From assembly GCA_023229575.1 (NCBI GenBank), contig JALNYZ010000002.1:310001-374000 (forward strand): a stretch of 64,000 nucleotides of DNA, in the 5' to 3' direction. Both the position numbers and the translations under genes were made by a program. Within the stretch, counting starts at the first letter, position 1; every line of letters starts with the position of its first letter. Source of the DNA: Prolixibacteraceae bacterium (GTDB lineage Bacteria; Bacteroidota; Bacteroidia; Bacteroidales; Prolixibacteraceae). Below are positions 16,234 to 24,724 of this stretch, piece after piece. The notes under the pieces were generated by a model. The model made no database searches and was not told the origin of the DNA. It saw nothing but the letters and a program-made list of their open reading frames with translations.

Positions 16234-17064
16234 TCAATTAATTGGATCAATTTTTTTTACATGGGTATCATTGTCCCACTTTTCCATGGTAAATATTTGC
16301 TTATACGATTGAGGCTTAATACTCAGGCTGCCGGAATAGGGATGATCAAGCAAAAGAATAATAAAGAAAAGCATCCCTATGAAAACACCCAGCATTGCAT
16401 TTAAGGTTATGTGTAGCCTTGCATTCTCAATATCAAGCAACATGGCACAAAAGAGGGTAATGATTGCTCCCAGTAACATTGGCCACCATAATGAAGAAGG
16501 AATTTCCTTTTCAAGGGAGGATTCACGTAGCCCCCTATAGGTTGCCAGTTGATTCAAATGGTTAAACATTTCAGCTACCAGCTGAATTTGAAAGGGATTC
16601 TTTGGATTCAGATGTTCTATTTTATAAAAGACACGGTCAAATGATTCCGGAGTTTTTCGGCCTTGCTTCATTTGTTCCATGTTTGGGAATTCTTCATCAA
16701 TTACGTTGTATATGAAATCAAGGTAGACAATCATGAGTTGTTTTGATTCAACGGTATCCGGATAAAACTTAATGTCCCGGTACAGGCCCATGGCAGAGCT
16801 ACCTTCCTTGCTCACATTGCCCCTGGTTTCATTTAGTTGGCCCCAAACCATAAATACAATAAAGCTGAGCAGAAATGCATAAAAACTAGCCAAAGCCAAA
16901 AAAAGGAACCCAGTTACTTCATTGTGTGACCGGAGAATTTTCAAATTCGCGTATTTACGAAAAAGAAAGGTGCCCAGTCCAGCTACAATTGCCCCAATCG
17001 AAATGATTAGAATGAAAAGTACGAAAGATGGTAATTGCAATAAATAATAGGTGACTGACATCAT
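16234..17064 (-). CDS. DUF4239 (bestrophin-like) membrane protein
   Basis: This 276-residue protein has two N-terminal membrane helices (FVLFILIISIGAIVAGLGTF and GFLFLALASFYAFLLSFIVF), a soluble central part (about 85-190) with RGNVSKEGSSAMGLYRDIK, and two C-terminal helices (WWPMLLGAIITLFCAMLL and MLGVFIGMLFFIILLLDHPY followed by GSLSIKP). The GSLSI-P ending and NETRGNV-E pattern match DUF4239 proteins, distantly related to bestrophin-type channels. Its substrate is unknown. It is the first gene of a two-gene unit under stress promoter D; start M1 or M2 (17061) is equally possible. Confidence 0.78.
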   Translation of the reverse strand: MMSVTYYLLQLPSFVLFILIISIGAIVAGLGTFLFRKYANLKILRSHNEVTGFLFLALASFYAFLLSFIVFMVWGQLNETRGNVSKEGSSAMGLYRDIKFYPDTVESKQLMIVYLDFIYNVIDEEFPNMEQMKQGRKTPESFDRVFYKIEHLNPKNPFQIQLVAEMFNHLNQLATYRGLRESSLEKEIPSSLWWPMLLGAIITLFCAMLLDIENARLHITLNAMLGVFIGMLFFIILLLDHPYSGSLSIKPQSYKQIFTMEKWDNDTHVKKIDPIN

Positions 17065-17107
17065 ATATGAATATTTTCAGAATGAGTTGAATTGATTGAC
17101 CTTGATG

Positions 17108-17177
17108 CAAAGTTGTATTACTTTGAACATAAAAGTGTTACACAACCTTTGTAAATATTTACATCATTCACACATTT
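17108..17177 (-). promoter_or_regulatory. Conserved stress promoter, site D
   Basis: Minus strand: TGTGTGAATGATGTAAA, then GTTGTGTAAC 21 bp on, then 21 nt to the -7 box CAACTTTG. It drives the DUF4239 unit. The remaining stretch up to 17345 shows no gene. Confidence 0.85.
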
Positions 17178-17345
17178 CTACTGAACGTTGAAAAATAATT
17201 CGTGAGCTTTTTTATTGGATGGCTAAAATATGTTCATTTGGTTTCCAATGCGGCATTGTATTCTCCCCTACAGGCAACGAAGTTGCATTTAGCCCTAGGA
17301 TAAATATTTTATATAATTCACATATCAGGGAAAAAGCGCTTTCCT

Positions 17346-20300
17346 TCAACGTATTTGAATACCTAATCCGGAATTGAGTTTGGTCTGGCCTAAGAAATTC
17401 AGGTTAAATGTGAGACGAATCCTGCTATTGAATGATGGAACAGCAGATTGTATGTTTTCTGACACCAGCAGCGGGAAATAAATCTCAAAGAAATTCCACA
17501 AACCAGCCTTTAAGCCTGCTTCAAAGAAGATCGGAGAATTATGATCCGGTCCTATACCATGATCATTCAGCAACAGGTTGGCAAAAGGTTTTACCGGTAT
17601 CCGACTCGTTTTTCCAGGCAAACTGCTCGAAAGCGACAAGGAGATTAGCCAGCGACTGTATCCAAGAATTTGATTGACCGGCGAAACCAGACCTCCTTCG
17701 GTGACCGTCATTTGTCTTGACCAGAAACTGGATGGAAAAACAGCAAAACGATCAGGATTAGTCCCCTGAAACAAATATTGTTCGCGTCCGCTTCTGGCGC
17801 TGGCTGAAAGGGCATAAAAGGGGGAATTGGAACTATTTTTCAGCATGGCTCCTGCGAAAAGCCTTATATCCAAACCATTCTTCTTTCCAGGATAGCTAAA
17901 TTTATAGTTGAGCTCTACAGCTGTCTTTATATAGGAATGACTGGATTCGGCTGAAGTTGAAAGTTTGAATGGATTGACGAAACCGGTCTTTTCCAGCTGG
18001 TATCCAAACATTAAATAATAATTCGTCCCGGCTTTTTGCTGGAGATCAATTTCTAAGAGGTCTGAAGCTGCCATAAGGTTTCCAAACGCCTTATGAGTTA
18101 AGGACTTTTCCACAAAGCCGGATCTGAAAAAAAGCTCTGTTCCGGCTTTTAAAAAATGATAGTTCTGATTGCCGGGTGCTCCAAACTGAGTTCCTTCCAG
18201 GGAGAGTTTTGCCAACCTGACTAATTTATCGTAAGGCGTAATGTTGTATGTTATCTTGCCAAATCCGGCCAATGCATAATTTTTAAATCCAATAAACGGC
18301 ATCACAAAATATTCAAAGGGTTTGGGCGTAAGGAATCCATTGTGCAAAGCGATGCCGATCATCAGACCGTTTTCCCGGGTCCAGTTAAGGGCCGGAATAT
18401 ACATCAGGTATCGCTTTTCAGGATCTTCGAGCGAAAAGTAAAGTTGCGTCCGAAATGGATCAGCTTTGGGGAAGAAACCTGTTCTCCTGATGTTGTTGTT
18501 AAGCCTGAATATTTCAGGCATTAGATGTTCAGGATCAATTTTTACTTCGGAATAATTTCCTTCCGGAACTTCAATCCATTTTTGACCTTGAAAACCTTCG
18601 ATCCATTTTTCAAAATAAATTGAATCTCCGTTCATTCCTGCTAATAACACCGGAGATACCAACTCGCCTCTATTTTCTATCAGCAATTTCTGTCCGGTGA
18701 ATTGATCCAATTTGTAATCCAATCTTTTGGTAGTGCCAAGTAGATCATTAAAAAACCAGGTCAACTCTTTGCCCGTTACCAATTCAAATACATTTTTCAA
18801 GTCTTGTGGACCAGGATGTTTGAACTTCCACAACCTGTAATATTCCTGCATGGCTGCATCATAAGTAGAATCGCCCAGATAGGCTCTGAGGTAATTGAAA
18901 CACATTCCTGCCTTGGTGTAGATCATTAAGCTGTAATTCAATGTATTGTAGGCTGAAGATGATCGATTTATCGGTTGTTCCAGATTATCCCGCGCTAGTG
19001 ACAGCCATTCGAGTTCTCTCATCTGTTTCACCGGCATTTGATCGATGTGAAAGAATTTTGCCAGTTTTATGTTGTTTACATATATCTCCCACAATTTTTT
19101 TTCGGGATACCTTTCCTGCATATACCGTACCTCATTGGCGCTGGTGATACCCTCATCCATAAACGGATAACGCCTTTCGTTGGATCCCAGGGCACTATAA
19201 AACCAGTTATGTGCAACTTCGTGGGCAATCACTTCATCAAGGGCATAGCCATTCTTTACACTACCAATCACAGTAATACCGGGATATTCCATACCATCAC
19301 CTGCAGTCAGGGCACTCTGAACAACCGTAAAACTATTGTAGGGATAATCTCCATTCCAAACAGAAAATTTCTGAATTGATCTATTCAAATAGGGGAGGGC
19401 ATCTTTCCAATATTCAGCTTGTTGGTTGGTAAACATGATCCAGGTGGTTACAACCCTTCCTGAGTCTGGTAGCTTCACTTTGCCTTTCAAAACATGAAAT
19501 CGCTTATCAGCAAACCATGCGAAATCGTGGATTTGATGTTCCGTATAGCGGAGCGTTTTCATATGGGTTGAAGAAGGAGGGAATCCAATATTTCCAGAAT
19601 CCAAGCGCGTTTGCCAGGTAGTATCTGATGCCAATAGATTCATCATTTCCGCTTCACCGGCATTCTGCAGGTTTCCGGTTGCACCCACGATATAGTTTGC
19701 CGGCAGTGTTATGCTTACATCAAAACTGCCGAATTCGGAATACAACTCGCCCTGATCCTGGTATGACATTTGATGCCAGCCAGAATTATCGTAAACTGCA
19801 GGCTTTGGATACCATTGTGATATTTGATATGATTCTCCGATATGACCAAGTCGTGAGGTTACCCCTTTGGGGATTTTCACATGGAATGGAGTAGTAATTT
19901 TGATGGTGTCGCCCGGCCTGATGGGTTGATTGGGAATTATCCGGCAAATATCGGATTGACCCGGTAATAAATGCCATAGTACGGATTGATTGTTTACATT
20001 AAAGTTCAATGAATCAATAAATCCGGTCAATTCGGGATCATTAAATAATTTTTGTTTTCCCTTTGCGTTGATGAGTTGTTTTGCCAATTCCGTTTGGTTA
20101 GTGGAGTAAGCATTTGGCCAAAGATGGAAATAGAGAAATTTGAGGGTGTCGGGCGAGTTGTTAATATATTCGACAGTTTCAACGCCATGCAATTCATGGA
20201 GTTTATCATCAAGCGCAACCTGAATTTTGTAGTTTACCTCTTGCTGAAAATATTTCTGAGATAAAGCGTTGTAGCTAATCCAGTTAAGAGCCAGAAGAAG

Positions 20301-20354
20301 AATTAAATTCCGGCGGATTAAAGAAATTGGAAAAAGTGTCCTGAAATGAAACAC
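17346..20354 (-). CDS. M1-family zinc metallopeptidase with long C-terminal beta-rich domain
   Basis: This 1002-residue secreted protein starts at a GTG (no ATG is available) followed by RRNLILLLALNWISYNALSQ as signal peptide. The first 530 residues are an M1 aminopeptidase-type unit: TAGDGMEYPGITVIG as substrate-binding motif, HEVAHNWF as the HExxH zinc site, and the third ligand Glu in FMDEGITSANEVRYM. The last 400 residues are rich in aromatic beta strands (for example AGFGKITYNITPYDKLVR) and may be a barrel anchoring the peptidase in the outer membrane. It has no stress element upstream, so it seems to be an independent gene inside the regulon block. Confidence 0.85.
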   Translation of the reverse strand: MFHFRTLFPISLIRRNLILLLALNWISYNALSQKYFQQEVNYKIQVALDDKLHELHGVETVEYINNSPDTLKFLYFHLWPNAYSTNQTELAKQLINAKGKQKLFNDPELTGFIDSLNFNVNNQSVLWHLLPGQSDICRIIPNQPIRPGDTIKITTPFHVKIPKGVTSRLGHIGESYQISQWYPKPAVYDNSGWHQMSYQDQGELYSEFGSFDVSITLPANYIVGATGNLQNAGEAEMMNLLASDTTWQTRLDSGNIGFPPSSTHMKTLRYTEHQIHDFAWFADKRFHVLKGKVKLPDSGRVVTTWIMFTNQQAEYWKDALPYLNRSIQKFSVWNGDYPYNSFTVVQSALTAGDGMEYPGITVIGSVKNGYALDEVIAHEVAHNWFYSALGSNERRYPFMDEGITSANEVRYMQERYPEKKLWEIYVNNIKLAKFFHIDQMPVKQMRELEWLSLARDNLEQPINRSSSAYNTLNYSLMIYTKAGMCFNYLRAYLGDSTYDAAMQEYYRLWKFKHPGPQDLKNVFELVTGKELTWFFNDLLGTTKRLDYKLDQFTGQKLLIENRGELVSPVLLAGMNGDSIYFEKWIEGFQGQKWIEVPEGNYSEVKIDPEHLMPEIFRLNNNIRRTGFFPKADPFRTQLYFSLEDPEKRYLMYIPALNWTRENGLMIGIALHNGFLTPKPFEYFVMPFIGFKNYALAGFGKITYNITPYDKLVRLAKLSLEGTQFGAPGNQNYHFLKAGTELFFRSGFVEKSLTHKAFGNLMAASDLLEIDLQQKAGTNYYLMFGYQLEKTGFVNPFKLSTSAESSHSYIKTAVELNYKFSYPGKKNGLDIRLFAGAMLKNSSNSPFYALSASARSGREQYLFQGTNPDRFAVFPSSFWSRQMTVTEGGLVSPVNQILGYSRWLISLSLSSSLPGKTSRIPVKPFANLLLNDHGIGPDHNSPIFFEAGLKAGLWNFFEIYFPLLVSENIQSAVPSFNSRIRLTFNLNFLGQTKLNSGLGIQIR

Positions 20355-20447
20355 GTCAAAGGATTTTTCTTCGATGATTGATGGGGTGAAAAACTATCAG
20401 TAGATCTTTATTCAAAGCTTTATCTGACTTTCGTTTTTCATAGAAAT

Positions 20448-20478
20448 AAATATGCAATACTAGAAGTACTGCATATTT
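20448..20478. terminator. Hairpin between the 110-aa gene and the M1 peptidase gene
   Basis: AAATATGCA and TGCATATTT arms (9 bp perfect, plus TAC/GTA inside) enclose a short loop. It lies just after the stop of the 20522-20854 gene on the minus strand, where a terminator is expected; an operator for the M1 gene is an alternative. Confidence 0.5.
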
Positions 20479-20521
20479 GTTCAGATGATTCCTGGTGACA
20501 AAAAGATCGTTAATGTATTGA

Positions 20522-20854
20522 TCAGATTAAAATGATAATCAGAATAATAAGTAAAAGGGTCCCACCACTGATGTAAATGACTTCACCACTTTTACGCACA
20601 TTTTCCTTAATTCCCTTCATCTCTTTTCTAAGCTCGCGCTTTTCCAAAGATGTCATGTCCGATTTATCCATGTTCCGGATTTCTTCGACCCGTGCCGTTA
20701 AAACAGCGATCTCTTCAGCTGATAGTTTGTTCTCGGTTTTAGCCAAAACAGCAGAATTTTCAGTTGCAGCCTTTGTCGCCGTATTGCTTGAAAATGCCAG
20801 GGTAGTACTCAATGTGAAAATCATTAAGAGTCCAAAAAAAATTGTCTTTTTCAT
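20522..20854 (-). CDS. Small secreted/membrane protein with C-terminal GG-hydrophobic tail
   Basis: This 110-residue protein has an N-terminal signal peptide (IFFGLLMIFTLSTTLAFS), a charged helical middle (LSAEEIAVLTARVEEIRNMD, TSLEKRELRKEMKGIKENVR) and ends in ISGGTLLLIILIIILI. The same plan, with EEI-MDMSTLNRSEKKVLR and GGGGLLLILLIILLL, is found in the 134-residue protein at 36578-36982, so they are paralogs. Such proteins are widespread in Bacteroidota with no known function. The short tail could be a membrane anchor. It is a single gene under stress promoter E. Confidence 0.7.
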   Translation of the reverse strand: MKKTIFFGLLMIFTLSTTLAFSSNTATKAATENSAVLAKTENKLSAEEIAVLTARVEEIRNMDKSDMTSLEKRELRKEMKGIKENVRKSGEVIYISGGTLLLIILIIILI

Positions 20855-20882
20855 GTTGTTGTTTTAATATTAAGTATGTAAA

Positions 20883-20952
20883 TAAAAGTAGGTGGTAAAG
20901 CTTCCTAACATGTTACACTATTCTGATAATAACTTACATCATTCACACATTA
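20883..20952 (-). promoter_or_regulatory. Conserved stress promoter, site E
   Basis: Minus strand: TGTGTGAATGATGTAAG, then TAGTGTAAC 21 bp on, then 21 nt to the -7 box TACTTTTA. It drives the 110-residue protein gene. Confidence 0.85.
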
Positions 20953-21017
20953 GGAGTTTTGCTCGCATCTTCAGGTCAATGTTTCTGATAATCAGAAAAT
21001 ACTGTTTTCTTATTGAA

Positions 21018-21488
21018 TTATTTGTGTGTTTTTGTCGGAATAATATAAAGTGGGATGGATGTGTGTTTCAGAACTTCCCCTGTTACACTCCCCATGACAA
21101 TATTTTCCAACCATTTGTGACTGTGAGAGCCCATTACTATCAGATCGGCATGTGTCTTTTTAGCTGTTTTTATGATAGTGCCTGCAACGTCACCCTCCTC
21201 CGCATCAATGTGAATGGATGAATCGCCAAGATGATCTCTTGATTTTGCCAAAAAATTCAGAGAAGCAGATTTCAACACTTCTATGGTATTCAGTTGCAAA
21301 GGATCGTTGTTGAGATAGCCTGAAAAGCCCATAATAGGCGAGTAGTCGGACGACGAATAAAAGACCGGATCTGATATGACATGAAGCAGCGTTACTTCTG
21401 CGCCCATTGACCTGGCCAAATCATAACCAACTTCCGCTACCTTTTGTGCCGTCGGATCGTAATCCAGCGCGATTAGTACTTTTTTCAT
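21018..21488 (-). CDS. Universal stress protein (UspA family)
   Basis: The protein has 156 residues from the ATG at 21488. The frame extends upstream, but the product clearly begins at MKKVLIALDYDPTAQKVAEV, the normal UspA start. The fold is a single Usp domain: VTLLHVI, then HADLIVMGSHSH, then the ATP-binding tail GSVTGEVLKHTSIPLYIIP, close to the G2xG9xG(S/T) pattern of ATP-binding members. It lies downstream of the small WxxGxW lipoprotein gene, with a hairpin between them. It may be expressed by read-through from stress promoter F, because I see no convincing promoter of its own. Confidence 0.9.
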   Translation of the reverse strand: MKKVLIALDYDPTAQKVAEVGYDLARSMGAEVTLLHVISDPVFYSSSDYSPIMGFSGYLNNDPLQLNTIEVLKSASLNFLAKSRDHLGDSSIHIDAEEGDVAGTIIKTAKKTHADLIVMGSHSHKWLENIVMGSVTGEVLKHTSIPLYIIPTKTHK

Positions 21489-21540
21489 TTGTTTATTATT
21501 TGTTTTTATGAAATCCGGCATTAACAGGAAAACTATTGGG

Positions 21541-21572
21541 AAAACCCGCTCCAATAAATTGGAACGAGTTTT
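21541..21572 (-). terminator. Terminator/attenuator hairpin
   Basis: AAAACCCGCTCCAAT pairs with ATTGGAACGAGTTTT (13 of 15 positions) around a 2-nt centre. It lies between the lipoprotein gene and the Usp gene; the arm ends give a T-rich tail on both strands. Confidence 0.6.
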
Positions 21573-21606
21573 GTATATAAAACGGTCAGAAAAAATCCGA
21601 AAAATA

Positions 21607-21903
21607 TTATCTACGCCAATGGCCTGATTGCCAGCGAAGTCCCTGAGGTGTTGATTGCCAACTGCCTGTTACATAAGTGCGGTTGCGGCTTGGTCTCTGC
21701 CAATGTCCATTCTGCCGCACATACAATTGAGTCTGACGATTGTAAACCCAATCACCATCGATCCAGATATGGAGGTTGCTTGGACGATCTGGCCTGGCAT
21801 ATTCTACGTAGGTTGGTTCTGAAGTAACATAGCCTTGTGTGGTGCAAGAGCCCAAAGTCAGCAACATTACAGCCAAACTGCCCAGAAAAAATATTTTTTT
21901 CAT
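21607..21903 (-). CDS. Small WxxGxW-repeat lipoprotein
   Basis: The protein has 98 residues from the ATG at 21903. The frame is open further upstream, but the conserved promoter F (-7 box at 21941-21948) shows that transcription starts just before this ATG. It has a lipoprotein signal (LGSLAVMLLTLGSC) and then repeats of the WxxGxW kind: IWIDGDWVYN, VRQNGHWQRP, YVTGSWQSTP, RWQSGHWRR. Such proteins are cell-envelope lipoproteins of unknown role, related in style to the DUF6600 protein at 4279-5730. It is divergent from the mla operon. Confidence 0.78.
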   Translation of the reverse strand: MKKIFFLGSLAVMLLTLGSCTTQGYVTSEPTYVEYARPDRPSNLHIWIDGDWVYNRQTQLYVRQNGHWQRPSRNRTYVTGSWQSTPQGLRWQSGHWRR

Positions 21904-21940
21904 TGTTGTGGTATTATTTTGTGAATGAATTTTCACCTTG

Positions 21941-22010
21941 TAAAGTTGATTCATTCCTTAACTGAAAGCGTTACACAATTACGATTAAGAGTTATATGAT
22001 TCACACCTTT
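21941..22010 (-). promoter_or_regulatory. Conserved stress promoter, site F
   Basis: Minus strand: GGTGTGAATCATATAAC, then ATTGTGTAAC 21 bp on, then 21 nt to the -7 box CAACTTTA. It drives the WxxGxW lipoprotein and faces away from site G, 51 bp off. Confidence 0.85.
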
Positions 22011-22061
22011 TCAATGAACTGCTTCTTTTTTTGGGAAACACAAACTTGTTCTCTTTCCTTT

Positions 22062-22130
22062 AATGTGTGAATCATGTAATTTTTTCTGAAAACAATGTAA
22101 CACTATCCGATCCTGAACTTTTCATCTTTG
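22062..22130 (+). promoter_or_regulatory. Conserved stress promoter, site G
   Basis: Plus strand: AATGTGTGAATCATGTAAT, then CAATGTAAC 21 bp on, then 21 nt to the -7 box CATCTTTG (22123-22130). It drives the mlaE operon and is the only plus-strand copy of the element found. Confidence 0.85.
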
Positions 22131-22152
22131 ACTCTGATTATGCAGTCCCCTG

Positions 22153-22941
22153 ATGTTTAACAGAATGAGGAAAAAATACATCTTTTCGAAAGGTGTCGAT
22201 GAATATTTTAGTGGCATTCATCAGGCCTATCTATTTACTGCCCTTTTCTTTAGGGAGGCTTTTAAAAGGCCTTTTCACCTGCGGGAAGTAATCAATCAGT
22301 GTTTCGAGGTTGGTTTAAAATCACTGCCATTAATTTCCTTGACGGGTTTCATTGTCGGCATTGTTTTTACCAAACAATCTCGCCCCTCTTTGGAAGATTT
22401 TGGGGCAACCTCCTGGCTCCCTTCCTTAATAGGTATTGCAATCATCAAGGCTCTGGGTCCATTGGTTACTGCGCTCATTTGCGCCGGTAAAGTAGGATCA
22501 AGCATTGGAGCAGAACTTGGATCCATGAGGGTGACGGAACAAATTGATGCCATGGAGGTTTCCGCCATAAATCCATTTAAATATTTGGTAGTTACACGTG
22601 TTATAGCCACCACTTTGACCATTCCTGTACTAGCCTTGTATTGCAGTTTCGTGGCGTTGTACGGTTCATATCTGAATGTACATGCCGAAGAAACCAGCAG
22701 CATGATCAGTTTCTACCAAAGTGCATTTAAAACCATCAGCTTTCTTGATATCACCACATCTGTGGTTAAAACCTTGGTTTACGGATTTACAATAGGTATT
22801 GTGGGATGTTACAAAGGATATCATGCAACACAGGGAACGCGTGGAGTAGGCAAAGCTGCAAATCAGGCGGTTGTACTTGCCATGTTCCTGATATTTATTG
22901 AAGAGGTAATTATTGTTCAGATTGCCAATTGGATAAGATAA
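22153..22941 (+). CDS. mlaE: MlaE family ABC-transporter permease
   Basis: This 262-residue inner-membrane protein of the MlaE/TrbD permease family has the conserved core GFIVGIVFTKQSRPSLEDFG, then ALGPLVTALICAGKVGSSIGAELGSMRVTEQIDAMEVSAINPFKYLVVTRVIA, with the expected Gly-rich helix and ExxR-E-D-A motif. In proteobacteria MlaE forms the core of the lipid transporter that moves phospholipids between inner and outer membrane. It is the first gene of mlaE-mlaF-mlaD plus an AsmA-like gene. The start could be the first or the second Met (22165). Confidence 0.92.
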   Translation: MFNRMRKKYIFSKGVDEYFSGIHQAYLFTALFFREAFKRPFHLREVINQCFEVGLKSLPLISLTGFIVGIVFTKQSRPSLEDFGATSWLPSLIGIAIIKALGPLVTALICAGKVGSSIGAELGSMRVTEQIDAMEVSAINPFKYLVVTRVIATTLTIPVLALYCSFVALYGSYLNVHAEETSSMISFYQSAFKTISFLDITTSVVKTLVYGFTIGIVGCYKGYHATQGTRGVGKAANQAVVLAMFLIFIEEVIIVQIANWIR

Positions 22942-22948
22942 TTTTGCA

Positions 22949-23725
22949 ATGAAAAAATTAAAGCAGCATAGTATTAACAAGGAAGATTCGGTTATTTCTA
23001 TCAGCGGATTATTCAAGTCGTTTGGTGAACTTGAGGTCTTAAAAGGGATCAATTTTAAGCTTTACAAAGGCGAAAATGTTGCTGTTTTGGGCAAATCCGG
23101 GACCGGTAAATCTGTCTTGATCAAACTAATGGTTGGCTTGCTTAAACCGGATAGGGGAGAGGTCGTAGTGCTTGGACAACATGTCGACCAATTAGAGAGC
23201 AAGGAACTGAATGCTCTGCGAATACGCATTGGATTCTCTTTCCAAAACAGTGCACTGTACGACAGCATGAATGTTTACCAGAATCTGGCCTTCCCATTGA
23301 CCATGAACAAAAAGAATCTCAACAAAAAGGAGGTAGATGATGCCGTTGAAGAGGTATTGGAGGCGGTGGGTCTGACAGACAAGATAAAACAAATGCCTTC
23401 AGATCTTTCCGGCGGACAGCGCAAAAGAATCGGTATTGCACGGACACTGATACTTAAACCTGAGATTATGCTGTACGACGAACCAACATCAGGTCTTGAT
23501 CCAATTACAAGCGCCGAAATCATTGAACTGATCAATGAAGTTCAGCAAAAATACAACACCAGTTCTGTCATTATTACCCATGATCTAACTTGTGCAAAAA
23601 ATTCAGCAAACCGTATTGCTATGCTGCTTGAAGGTAAATTTTTAAAAGTCGGAACCTTCGACGAGGTATTCGATACGAATGATGAACAGGTAAAAGCTTT
23701 CTTTGATTACAATTTTATACAATAA
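22949..23725 (+). CDS. mlaF: MlaF family ABC-transporter ATPase
   Basis: This 258-residue ATPase has Walker A GKSGTGKS at 48-55, the Q-loop in SFQNSALYDSMNVYQN, signature LSGGQRKR, Walker B IMLYDEPTSGLD and switch His in IITHD. The SALYDSM-V and TSGLDP sequences are typical of MlaF. It energises MlaE/MlaD lipid transport from the cytoplasmic side. It starts 7 bp after mlaE and is followed after 3 bp by mlaD. Confidence 0.93.
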   Translation: MKKLKQHSINKEDSVISISGLFKSFGELEVLKGINFKLYKGENVAVLGKSGTGKSVLIKLMVGLLKPDRGEVVVLGQHVDQLESKELNALRIRIGFSFQNSALYDSMNVYQNLAFPLTMNKKNLNKKEVDDAVEEVLEAVGLTDKIKQMPSDLSGGQRKRIGIARTLILKPEIMLYDEPTSGLDPITSAEIIELINEVQQKYNTSSVIITHDLTCAKNSANRIAMLLEGKFLKVGTFDEVFDTNDEQVKAFFDYNFIQ

Positions 23726-23728
23726 ACC

Positions 23729-24706
23729 ATGAATGAATCACCTAATAAGCATGCAGTTATAGTGGGTCTCTTTATTTTTATAGGATTAGCTTTCCTTTTG
23801 GCCGGAATTCTTATTGTTGGAGACCTCAGGGAAACTTTTAGCCGAAAAATGCAGGTATATTCTCTCTTTGATGATGTAGGAGGATTGCAAGGGGGCAATA
23901 ACATCTGGTTATCAGGGGTGAAAATAGGGACTGTAAGCAACCTTAATTTCTTTGGAAAATCTCAGGTAGAAGTCACCATGAATATTGAGAGAAAAGCACA
24001 GAAGTATATCCCGAAAGACGCCATGGTCAAGATAAGCAGCGATGGACTGATCGGAAATAAAATACTGGTTATTTACGGTGGAACTGAAAAATTACCATCG
24101 GTACAGGATGGTGATACCTTGGCTGTCGAAAAGACTTTTACTTCCGAGGATATGATTAAAACCTTGCAGGAGAACAATTCTAACTTGCTCGCCATAACTT
24201 CCGATTTCAAAACCCTCAGCCATAAGTTGGTATCAGGAGAAGGATCAATCGGGAAACTATTGAATGACAGTTCCATATATTTAAACATCAATTCTGCCAC
24301 TGCATCACTTCAGATCGCATCAGTAAAGGCGCAACAATTGGTAAGCTCCCTGGTTGTCTTCAGCTCCGGCTTAAACAAAAAAGGGACCCTAATGAATGAG
24401 CTTACAACAGATACCGTAATTTTTAATTCTGTAAAGGCTTCCGTCTTGCAACTCCAGCAAATGGCAGACACCGCCTCGTTGTTTGTAACAAATATTAAAA
24501 AGGCAGGAAGCAATCCTCATTCTACCATTGGGGTGTTGCTTCATGACGAAGAAGCAGGCGCCCGCTTGAAAGAAACCATTAAGAACTTGGAGAGCAGTTC
24601 CAAGAAATTGGATGAAGACCTTGAAGCGGCTCAGCACAATATTTTACTTAGGGGATTTTTTAAGAAAAAAGCCAAAGAAGCCGAAAACAATACAATAGAC
24701 AAATAA
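23729..24706 (+). CDS. mlaD: MCE-domain lipid-binding protein MlaD
   Basis: This 325-residue protein has one N-terminal membrane helix (AVIVGLFIFIGLAFLLAGILIVG) and then an MCE domain (about 38-120): VYSLFDDVGGLQGGNNIWLSGVKIGTVSNL with the VKISSDGLIGNKIL strand. A long helical region follows (about 150-310). The helical extension is longer than in E. coli MlaD (183 residues), more like PqiB/YebT-type or Bacteroidota MCE proteins. It sits in the inner membrane, bound to MlaE/MlaF, and passes lipids to a periplasmic carrier. No mlaC or mlaA-like gene lies nearby. Confidence 0.9.
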   Translation: MNESPNKHAVIVGLFIFIGLAFLLAGILIVGDLRETFSRKMQVYSLFDDVGGLQGGNNIWLSGVKIGTVSNLNFFGKSQVEVTMNIERKAQKYIPKDAMVKISSDGLIGNKILVIYGGTEKLPSVQDGDTLAVEKTFTSEDMIKTLQENNSNLLAITSDFKTLSHKLVSGEGSIGKLLNDSSIYLNINSATASLQIASVKAQQLVSSLVVFSSGLNKKGTLMNELTTDTVIFNSVKASVLQLQQMADTASLFVTNIKKAGSNPHSTIGVLLHDEEAGARLKETIKNLESSSKKLDEDLEAAQHNILLRGFFKKKAKEAENNTIDK

Positions 24707-24724
24707 CATCTAAATTTTTACGCC

